A DNA stretch of 64,000 nucleotides from Dysgonomonas sp. BGC7 (lineage in GTDB: Bacteria > Bacteroidota > Bacteroidia > Bacteroidales > Dysgonomonadaceae): the NCBI RefSeq assembly GCF_001261735.1, contig NZ_CVRP01000001.1:62001-126000 (forward strand), read 5' to 3'. Each line of letters opens with the position of its first letter. The stretch's first letter is position 1. A program made the translations under genes and the position numbers. Shown in pieces: positions 58,295-64,000 of the stretch. The notes under the pieces are model-generated. The model saw only the letters and a program-made list of their open reading frames with translations, made no database searches and was not told the DNA's origin.

Positions 58295-58321
58295 TATTCG
58301 AAACTAATTTAAATTATTCTT

Positions 58322-59110
58322 ATGGAAACTAATTTACATGATAAATACTTTTTGAAAAGAGATAGAGGCAACGGTATCGGTTTTGCTATATTTCTTATTT
58401 TATTCGGCGGAATATATTTATTACTCAATCTTGGAGTAATTCCCTCCGAATATAAGTCATTATTAATTTCGTGGCAAATGTTGTTGATCGGAATAGGTAT
58501 TTGGTCACTAATCAGAAAACGCTTTATTTCAGGTATAATACTTATAGTTGTAGGAGGGTTCTTTATTTATCCGACGTTGTCATCTCTTTTTCCTGAATAT
58601 TTTTTCGACTTTGATTTTGATATCAGAACTTATTGGCCTGTTATACTCATTATTATAGGGTTATTGTTAGTATCCGGCAGATTATTCCCCTCTTCAAACA
58701 AATACTGTAAAAAAAAAGGTGATAATGAGAGGATAAGTGGAGGCTCTTCTTCTTCAAATTACAATAAGTCTGATTTAATAGATAAAAACCTGATATTTGG
58801 CAGTACCGAACAAATCGTATTGTCCCAGAACTTTAGAGGAGGGGAAGCCAATGTTATTTTTGGAGAAATGATCATTGATTTGCGTAAGGCGATGCCTGCA
58901 GAAGGTAATAACTGCCTCGAAATGAATGTGGCATTTGCCAGTGGTATTTTATATTTACCATCGGGTTGGAATGTGGAAATACAGAGTAGTACGGTAATGG
59001 GAAGTATAGAAGACAGACGTATATATAAGAATGAAGTACCTCAAAATGACCAATTTCATCTTACAGTGAAGATTAATTGTGTATTGGGCGGTTGTGAAAT
59101 TAGGGACTAA
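58322..59110 (+). CDS. LiaF-like membrane protein (DUF5668-type helices)
   Basis: The 262-residue protein has four membrane helices in two hairpins (about 19-40, 45-62, 67-85, 103-122), as in the LiaI/LiaF-like DUF5668 region, then a polar linker and a C-terminal beta domain (about 160-262: NLIFGSTEQIVLSQNF, NVIFGEMIIDL, VLGGCEIRD) typical of LiaF-like proteins. LiaF proteins in Firmicutes restrain an envelope-stress sensor. Its stop codon overlaps the start of the LytTR gene (TAATG), so the two are translationally coupled. Confidence 0.85.
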   Translation: METNLHDKYFLKRDRGNGIGFAIFLILFGGIYLLLNLGVIPSEYKSLLISWQMLLIGIGIWSLIRKRFISGIILIVVGGFFIYPTLSSLFPEYFFDFDFDIRTYWPVILIIIGLLLVSGRLFPSSNKYCKKKGDNERISGGSSSSNYNKSDLIDKNLIFGSTEQIVLSQNFRGGEANVIFGEMIIDLRKAMPAEGNNCLEMNVAFASGILYLPSGWNVEIQSSTVMGSIEDRRIYKNEVPQNDQFHLTVKINCVLGGCEIRD

Positions 59111-59916
59111 TGAGAAATAAGCGAATCATATATATACATATCTTTATTGCATTGCTTGCTGCACTTATACTTTATATGAGTGTCAAGCCTCTAAATATTG
59201 TTGGAGATGATGTGTTAATAACAGATTCTGTTATATCCGGAATTGTTTTATCTATACTCTTGTTCGTATTGCAGAAAATTATAGTTTTCAGCTTGCCTCC
59301 ATCATTGCCGTTACGACAAAAGTATATCAACTATGTGGCACTGGCGATTCTGTTTGTCTTTATCTGGATTGGAGCTGAGTATCTTTTCTTGTACTTTATT
59401 TTTGAATATCAAGAATACCAATCTTTTGCATCTATATTAACCATACGTATTGTTGTAGCATTACTCGTATATCTGCTCGCTATACGACAGCCCGGACATG
59501 TGGCAGATATTGGGATAGAAGATATGCAAGAGGATTTGCCGGTTAGTGAGGAAATACAACATGAGAATAATAAAAGTGAGCTAGAGATACTGGAGCGTAT
59601 AGCTGTAAGGAAAGGTCAAAAAATAGAAGTGATACCTGTCGATAAAGTTATATGTATTCAGGCCGAAGGAGACTATGTTATGATATATTGCGACAAAGGG
59701 AAATTCCTAAAAGAACAGACAATGAAATCTTTAGAAGGTAGTTTGCCTCAGGACAAGTTTGTGCGAATTCATCGTTCGAGTATTATAAATGTAGACCATA
59801 TTGCCCAAATAGAATTATATAATAAGCAAAGTCAGATGCTTAGGCTAAAAGATGGTATGCAGGTTAAAATGAGTATGTCGGGATATAAGTCCCTAAAAGA
59901 TAAATTGGGCTTATAG
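59110..59916 (+). CDS. Membrane-bound LytTR transcriptional regulator
   Basis: The 268-residue protein has four membrane helices (about 6-23, 34-55, 72-95, 108-122) and a C-terminal LytTR DNA-binding domain (about 170-268) with the usual VICIQAEGDYVMIY, FVRIHRSSIINVDHI and SYKSLK-like end. There is no receiver domain, so control is likely by the membrane part or by the LiaF-like partner encoded just upstream. LytTR domains bind direct repeats near target promoters. Confidence 0.9.
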   Translation: MRNKRIIYIHIFIALLAALILYMSVKPLNIVGDDVLITDSVISGIVLSILLFVLQKIIVFSLPPSLPLRQKYINYVALAILFVFIWIGAEYLFLYFIFEYQEYQSFASILTIRIVVALLVYLLAIRQPGHVADIGIEDMQEDLPVSEEIQHENNKSELEILERIAVRKGQKIEVIPVDKVICIQAEGDYVMIYCDKGKFLKEQTMKSLEGSLPQDKFVRIHRSSIINVDHIAQIELYNKQSQMLRLKDGMQVKMSMSGYKSLKDKLGL

Positions 59917-59962
59917 CTTCGTAAAGACAGATACTATACGAATCCTGATAAGACAAAAAAGA

Positions 59963-59995
59963 AACGCTATAATAATATCAGACTATTATAGCGTT
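59963..59995. terminator. Hairpin terminator between LytTR and flavin reductase genes
   Basis: AACGCTATAATA/TATTATAGCGTT 12-bp stem between converging genes; the T tract is weak on both sides. Confidence 0.6.
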
Positions 59996-60046
59996 ATTCG
60001 CATTTTATACTTTGAATATAGCTTAAAGTCGTGATTGCAGCTATAG

Positions 60047-60619
60047 CTATTGCTCTTTCTTTTTTCTCACAGACCAACCAAAACCGCCTATTTTATCTCC
60101 AAGATTGTAGTATTGTCCATGCGAGTAGGCAATAGGATTTGCATTTTCAAGACTAAATTTGCCTGTCTCTTTATTGATATACTTCTCATCTGCTTTTACG
60201 TTTACCACGTCTGCTATAAACATATCATGAGAGCCCAGACTCAATATTTCTTTGACTTTGCATTCTATGTTAAGAGGTGACTCTTCGATGATGGGCGATC
60301 GCACAACAGAGGCTCTGCCTGCCGTTAACTTCATTTCTTCGAACTTACTGAAATCTTTACCCGATTTTACACCACACCAGTCTGTAGCATAAGCCAGCTC
60401 TTCTGTTGTAATGTTTATTACAAAGTCCATATTCCTTTTGATAATTTCGTAAGAATGCCGTTCGGGACGAACAGAGATATAGCACATTGGAGGATTGGTA
60501 CATATGGTACCCAACCAACTAAGGGTTATTATATTGTACTCTTCGGGGTTGCATCCGCAAGAAATCATTGCTGCGGGCAGTGGATATATGAGTGTTCCCG
60601 GCTTCCAGTCTTGTTTCAT
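60047..60619 (-). CDS. Flavin reductase family protein (flavoredoxin-like)
   Basis: The 190-residue protein has the FMN-binding split barrel: LIYPLPAAMISCG at the start, TLSWLGTICTNPPMCYISVRP, and GHDMF-like SLGSHDMFIADV later. It is of the flavoredoxin/NADH:FMN oxidoreductase class. It overlaps pyrI by 4 bases (ATGA) and so belongs to the pyrBI transcript; its role there is not obvious, perhaps redox supply or simple co-regulation. Confidence 0.9.
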   Translation of the reverse strand: MKQDWKPGTLIYPLPAAMISCGCNPEEYNIITLSWLGTICTNPPMCYISVRPERHSYEIIKRNMDFVINITTEELAYATDWCGVKSGKDFSKFEEMKLTAGRASVVRSPIIEESPLNIECKVKEILSLGSHDMFIADVVNVKADEKYINKETGKFSLENANPIAYSHGQYYNLGDKIGGFGWSVRKKKEQ

Positions 60620-61077
60620 TTTAAAATTATCTCGTCTCTCTTTATTTTTATATCACAATAGTGACATCGCAATTCTATACTTTCGCTGTCAATAACATTG
60701 AAGTGCGTTGGCATAGGCTCATTATTTGTAATACATTTAGGATTGTTACACTTCACTATTCCTTTTATTGTTTGTGGAAGTATAACTCTCTTTTTTTCTA
60801 CAACTTCGTAGTTTCTGATTATGTTTAACACTACATTAGGGGCTATCAATGCTATTTTGTTGATAACATCTTCTTCGAAGAATTTGTCTGCAACTTTTAT
60901 GATACCTTTCGAAGCCATTTTTTTGCTTTCAAGGTTGTTTCCTATTGTAATAGGATTTCCCAGTTTGTCTAGTTCCAGTAGCGATACTACTTTGAAAACT
61001 ACATTGGAAGGTATATGATCTATTGCTGTTCCGTTGCACAATGCAGCCACTTGTAGTTCTTTTCTTTGTTCTTTCAT
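60616..61077 (-). CDS. pyrI: Aspartate carbamoyltransferase regulatory chain
   Basis: The 153-residue protein has an N-terminal nucleotide-binding domain (VAALCNGTAIDHIPS, and ESKKMASKGIIKV with the allosteric Lys residues) and a C-terminal zinc domain with CNNPKC and CHYC. It joins PyrB in the dodecameric ATCase and carries the ATP/CTP control site. It begins 3 bases after pyrB. Confidence 0.95.
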   Translation of the reverse strand: MKEQRKELQVAALCNGTAIDHIPSNVVFKVVSLLELDKLGNPITIGNNLESKKMASKGIIKVADKFFEEDVINKIALIAPNVVLNIIRNYEVVEKKRVILPQTIKGIVKCNNPKCITNNEPMPTHFNVIDSESIELRCHYCDIKIKRDEIILK

Positions 61078-61080
61078 AAC

Positions 61081-61998
61081 TTAGTCTACTTTAATGTTTA
61101 GGGCATCACATATAACTGCTTCACGAGTGAATACACCGTTTTTTGCTTGTTCGAAATAGTATGCTTTTGGGCTGTCGTCCACATCTTGATTGATCTCGTT
61201 GACGCGAGGTAGCGGATGTAGTATTTTAAGATTTTCTTTAGAATCTTTTATCATGTCTTTACACAAAATATATATGTTCTTCACTTTTTCATATTCCATC
61301 AGGTCGGTAAAACGTTCTCTTTGCACCCGTGTCATATAGAGGATGTCCGCATTGTTGATTACAGACGGAGAGAAGTCTACATGTTCTTCATATTTTATTC
61401 CTTTTGTATCACAGAAATTCTTGTATGTTTCAGGTAGGCTTAATTCTTCAGGAGCAACGAAATTAAAAGTAGGGTTAAAGTGTGACATTCCTATTATCAG
61501 TGAGTGTACTGTCCTTCCATACTTCAAGTCTCCTACTATTGTTATAGTAAGATTCTCTAATGTTCCCTGTGTTTTGTAGATCGAATATAGGTCGAGCATA
61601 GTCTGAGTAGGATGCTGATTGGCTCCGTCCCCTGCATTAATAATCGGTATGGATGATACCTCCGAAGCATAACGCGCAGCTCCTTCAAGGTGGTGTCTCA
61701 TTATAATAATGTCAGCATAATTATTCACCATCAATATAGTGTCTTTAAGAGTTTCTCCTTTCGACGAACTTGTAGTAGCTGCATCGGAAAATCCTATTAT
61801 GCGACCACCCAGTCTGTTTACAGCCGTCTCAAAACTAAGACGGGTACGCGTCGAAGGTTCAAAAAACAGAGTTGCACAGACCTTACCCTCGAGTAACCTT
61901 CTATTAGGTTTCTCGTCAAACTTTCTTGTCAGATTAAGTATTCGAATAATGTCTTCTTTCGAATAATCTGTAATAGATACCAGACTTTTGTTACACAT
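61081..61998 (-). CDS. pyrB: Aspartate carbamoyltransferase catalytic chain
   Basis: The 305-residue protein has the carbamoyl-phosphate motif [13 protein letters not shown] (about 47-59), the [10 protein letters not shown] loop with the shared-site Ser/Lys, HPTQTMLD and LHPLPR. It makes N-carbamoyl-aspartate in pyrimidine synthesis. Its ATG is 4 bases after the stop of a 47-codon leader frame and about 22 bases after the T tract of a strong terminator, so pyrB can only be transcribed by read-through. Confidence 0.96.
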   Translation of the reverse strand: MCNKSLVSITDYSKEDIIRILNLTRKFDEKPNRRLLEGKVCATLFFEPSTRTRLSFETAVNRLGGRIIGFSDAATTSSSKGETLKDTILMVNNYADIIIMRHHLEGAARYASEVSSIPIINAGDGANQHPTQTMLDLYSIYKTQGTLENLTITIVGDLKYGRTVHSLIIGMSHFNPTFNFVAPEELSLPETYKNFCDTKGIKYEEHVDFSPSVINNADILYMTRVQRERFTDLMEYEKVKNIYILCKDMIKDSKENLKILHPLPRVNEINQDVDDSPKAYYFEQAKNGVFTREAVICDALNIKVD

Positions 61999-62002
61999 AT
62001 GG

Positions 62003-62146
62003 TTATAACTTAGAGTATAAAAAAATCCTCGAAAAAGATAACTTCTTCGAGGATACTATATAAAATTTATTAACAGAACAGGAAAAAATAAAAAGATGGG
62101 AAATTTGAAAAAAACTTTTATTTAACAAACTCCTCCTTTTCATCAT
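62003..62146 (-). CDS. Candidate leader peptide of the pyrB attenuator (pyrL-like)
   Basis: A 47-codon frame begins with two adjacent ATGs (62146, 62143) downstream of the pyrB promoter and ends in TAA at 62003, 4 bases before the pyrB ATG. Its codons 11-22 run through U-rich stretches (a 7-T tract, then CTTTTTATTTTTTCC), and codons 32-43 form the terminator hairpin. The peptide itself (start [14 protein letters not shown]) is basic and hydrophobic with no known family, as for E. coli PyrL, where only the act of translation matters. Translation is inferred, not shown. Confidence 0.5.
   Translation of the reverse strand: MMKRRSLLNKSFFQISHLFIFSCSVNKFYIVSSKKLSFSRIFLYSKL
62020..62054 (-). terminator. 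Intrinsic terminator (attenuator) inside the pyrB leader
   Basis: On the minus strand ATCCTCGAAGAAG pairs with CTTTTTCGAGGAT (13 bp, one G-U) around a TTAT loop and is followed by seven Ts (62020-62026). It lies between the pyrB promoter and pyrB, only about 22 bases from the pyrB ATG. Confidence 0.9.
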
Positions 62147-62166
62147 AATCTAATTATTATCGGATA

Positions 62167-62174
62167 CAAAGTTA
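62167..62174 (-). promoter_or_regulatory. Putative -7 promoter element for the pyrB leader
   Basis: Minus-strand TAACTTTG, 20 bases before the leader ATG and upstream of the attenuator. No other promoter motif lies between the attenuator and pyrB. Confidence 0.6.
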
Positions 62175-62216
62175 GATACTTTTTTTGATAATGCTATTCA
62201 ATAATCAGAAATAAAA

Positions 62217-62242
62217 TAAAAGCCATGAATATTCATGGCTTT
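62217..62242 (-). terminator. Terminator after the carboxynorspermidine dehydrogenase gene
   Basis: Perfect 26-base palindrome AAAAGCCATGAAT and its complement, 10 bases past the stop. It ends the upstream transcript, so the second terminator at 62020-62054 belongs to the pyrB leader. Confidence 0.85.
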
Positions 62243-62252
62243 TATTTCTATA

Positions 62253-63446
62253 TTACATTTCCAGATCGGTATCGAATATCTCGTGCCAAGGCAATCCTTG
62301 TTTGTTAAGTTCTTCCATGAATGGATCAGGATTAAACTCTTCGACATTAAAGACTCCCGGTTTGCGCCACAAGCCTTTCATAAACATGATGCCTCCTATT
62401 GTAGCAGGAACACCTGTTGTGTAGCTAACGCCCTGAGCTCCCGTTTCTTTATAAGCTGCTTCGTGAGAACAGTTGTTGTATATATAATATGTGCGTTCTT
62501 TACCGTCCTTGATGCCTTTAATTCTACATCCGATAGATGTTTCTCCGGTATAATTCTCTCCAAGCTCTCCCGGATCAGGCAAAACCGCTTTTAAAAATTG
62601 AATTGGTACTATCTCAACTCCATTGTATATAATAGGGTCGATGCGGGACATCCCTATGTTTTGTATTACTCGCAGATGAGTAAGATATTCTTGTCCAAAT
62701 GTCATCCAAAAACGTGCCCGCTTAAGTGTTGGGAAATTCTTAACAAGAGACTCTAACTCTTCGTGATAGATTACATAAGATTCTTTAGGTCCTATGTTTG
62801 GATAGTTTAATGGTTTGTGTATTGCATGCGGTTCTGTTTCTACCCATTTACCATCTTCCCAATATTTCCCTTTTTGGGTAACCTCACGTATGTTTATTTC
62901 AGGATTGAAGTTTGTGGCGAATGCTTTACCATGGTCTCCTGCATTACAGTCTACAATATCAAGGTAGTGCATTTCGTCAAAGTAGTGCTTAGCAGCATAG
63001 GCTGTAAACACGCTTGTTACTCCCGGGTCGAATCCGCATCCGAGTATAGCGGTAAGTCCGGCTTCTTTGAACTTGTCCTGATAAGCCCATTGCCAGCTAT
63101 ATTCATATTTTGCTTCCTCTTTTGGTTCGTAATTGGCTGTGTCCAGATAGTTTACCCCGCAAGCCAAACATGCATCCATTATTGTAAGGTCTTGGTACGG
63201 AAGTGCTACGTTAATTACCAGTTCTGGCTTGAATGAACTAAATAGTCTTTTGAGGTCTTCCACATTGTCTGCATCTACCTGTGCTGTTTGTATCTTGTTG
63301 CCTCCAATAGCTTTGGCAATCGCATCACACTTTGATTTTGTTCGGCTGGCTAACATGATTTCTGTAAAAACATCCATGTTTTGTGCAACCTTATGTGCAA
63401 CGACAGTTCCTACACCACCTGCACCTATAATTAAAACTTTTCCCAT
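62253..63446 (-). CDS. Carboxynorspermidine/carboxyspermidine dehydrogenase (saccharopine dehydrogenase family)
   Basis: The 397-residue protein opens with the dinucleotide fold VLIIGAGGVGTVVAHK and contains VINVALPYQDLTIMDACL, GCGFDPGVTSVFTAYAA and HYLDIVDCNAGDHG. These fit the CASDH branch of saccharopine dehydrogenase-like enzymes, which form carboxyspermidine or carboxynorspermidine from an aspartate-semialdehyde adduct, the polyamine route common in Bacteroidota. The decarboxylase partner is not adjacent. Confidence 0.9.
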   Translation of the reverse strand: MGKVLIIGAGGVGTVVAHKVAQNMDVFTEIMLASRTKSKCDAIAKAIGGNKIQTAQVDADNVEDLKRLFSSFKPELVINVALPYQDLTIMDACLACGVNYLDTANYEPKEEAKYEYSWQWAYQDKFKEAGLTAILGCGFDPGVTSVFTAYAAKHYFDEMHYLDIVDCNAGDHGKAFATNFNPEINIREVTQKGKYWEDGKWVETEPHAIHKPLNYPNIGPKESYVIYHEELESLVKNFPTLKRARFWMTFGQEYLTHLRVIQNIGMSRIDPIIYNGVEIVPIQFLKAVLPDPGELGENYTGETSIGCRIKGIKDGKERTYYIYNNCSHEAAYKETGAQGVSYTTGVPATIGGIMFMKGLWRKPGVFNVEEFNPDPFMEELNKQGLPWHEIFDTDLEM

Positions 63447-63478
63447 GTTATTATCCTATTAAATTATAATTTAATATA

Positions 63479-63486
63479 CAAAAATA
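63479..63486 (-). promoter_or_regulatory. Putative -7 element for the carboxynorspermidine dehydrogenase gene
   Basis: Minus-strand TATTTTTG, 32 bases before the ATG at 63446. Confidence 0.4.
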
Positions 63487-63525
63487 GTATTTAATAAGGT
63501 GGAAACCTTTCTTTAACTCCTTTAT

Positions 63526-64000
63526 TTATTCAAATTTTGGAATAATAAGGTTCTTGTTTTGCTCACTGTTTAGTATTTTAAGATATTTTTCTTTTGTTCT
63601 GAACCCCTCTTGTAACGTATTTCCCCTCATCTCTATAGTTCTGATGTCTTGTAGTTTGAATGAGCGACTGAATGGAAAACCTCCTTTAGACACGGCAGGT
63701 AGAAGGTCAAAACTCCGAGAGTCACTCTCATCTACTGTTACATATATTGTCTGGTTTCCCATTTTGTATTCTTGAAAATTCCCTATATTCTTGGAAGATC
63801 TGTGATGGTATAAGGCTACGAAGTCTATCATAGTTTCAAATTTCATGCCTATTCTCTTCGATGCTGTTATAAACTTATATGTAGAAACGATACAAAGACA
63901 GCACAGGATGAAAATGAGGACAAATTTCCCACATCGGGGAAATTGTACCACCCGACTTTCTGTAAGGATGTTAATTGACAACAAAAGGCTTCCCAGTATA
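63526..64000 (-). CDS. Hypothetical membrane protein (5' end outside window)
   Basis: The frame is open from a stop at 63526 to the right window edge (158 codons seen); the only start in view is a TTG at 63984, which would fall within a hydrophobic stretch, so the true start is beyond the window. Visible are part of one membrane helix at the edge, a short polar loop, a second helix (GKFVLIFILCCLCIVSTY) and a soluble end of about 110 residues with a NQTIYVTVDESDSRSF strand. It looks like the C-terminal part of a polytopic membrane protein. Family not recognised. Confidence 0.6.
   Translation of the reverse strand, partial: ILGSLLLSINILTESRVVQFPRCGKFVLIFILCCLCIVSTYKFITASKRIGMKFETMIDFVALYHHRSSKNIGNFQEYKMGNQTIYVTVDESDSRSFDLLPAVSKGGFPFSRSFKLQDIRTIEMRGNTLQEGFRTKEKYLKILNSEQNKNLIIPKFE

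Overview
The window reads as chromosomal DNA of an AT-rich member of the Bacteroidota (Bacteroidales), most like Dysgonomonas or a relative; the genus is an inference. The signs are: many copies of the Bacteroidota promoter (-33 TTTG, about 19 bases, -7 TAnnTTTG); few Shine-Dalgarno sites; a type IX secretion cargo protein with a C-terminal sorting domain; DUF4301, YfhO and SPOR proteins; carboxynorspermidine dehydrogenase; and tRNA genes without an encoded CCA. No phage, insertion sequence, CRISPR array or rRNA was seen. The left edge cuts a large polysaccharide lyase gene and the right edge cuts a membrane protein gene.

Layout. 1-4032: 3'-truncated PL8 polysaccharide lyase. 4300-9670 (minus): a run led by a bactofilin, then Xaa-Pro aminopeptidase, a thioredoxin-fold protein, gamma-carbonic anhydrase, a small membrane protein and PPK2. 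9849-12305 (plus): folB, a SPOUT methyltransferase and DUF4301. 12503-15682: a T9SS cargo protein and a small membrane-anchored partner. 15755-22273: glutathione peroxidase, TSUP exporter with DUF1634 protein, dprA, lolD-like ATPase, UDP-glucose dehydrogenase and a beta-barrel protein. 22444-29857 (plus): purL, a GT-C-like membrane protein, tandem hot-dog thioesterases, a histidine phosphatase and a thermonuclease. 29869-34855: an acidic protein, cysE, gdhA, tRNA-Ser, L-aspartate dehydrogenase and a 2-hydroxyacid dehydrogenase. 35082-36023: Sel1-repeat gene remnant, then tRNA-Leu and tRNA-Gly. 36136-43608 (minus): Rieske-like lipoprotein, queG and a membrane protein, a repeat-rich spacer, then a surface-polysaccharide style group (GT2, YfhO, methyltransferase, HAD). 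43835-51913: nitroreductase, tyrosine phenol-lyase, mtgA, galM, prenyl synthase, tatD and a phosphatase. 51980-58062 (minus): metG, MBL hydrolase, two SPOR proteins and serS. 58322-59916: LiaF-like membrane protein with a membrane-bound LytTR regulator. 60047-64000 (minus): pyrB-pyrI-flavin reductase, carboxynorspermidine dehydrogenase and a truncated membrane protein.

The most striking signal is the leader of pyrB. Between a TAnnTTTG promoter and pyrB lies a 47-codon open frame with U-rich tracts. A 13-bp intrinsic terminator sits inside the end of that frame, and its stop codon is 4 bases before the pyrB start. This is the architecture of the enterobacterial pyrL/pyrBI UTP-sensing attenuator, here in a distant phylum. 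Other points of interest are a TPL-type active site in the tryptophanase/TPL-family enzyme, an apparently leaderless aspartate dehydrogenase mRNA, a Rieske-like lipoprotein with cysteines in place of the ligand histidines, and a direct-repeat/hairpin element near 38.3 kb.
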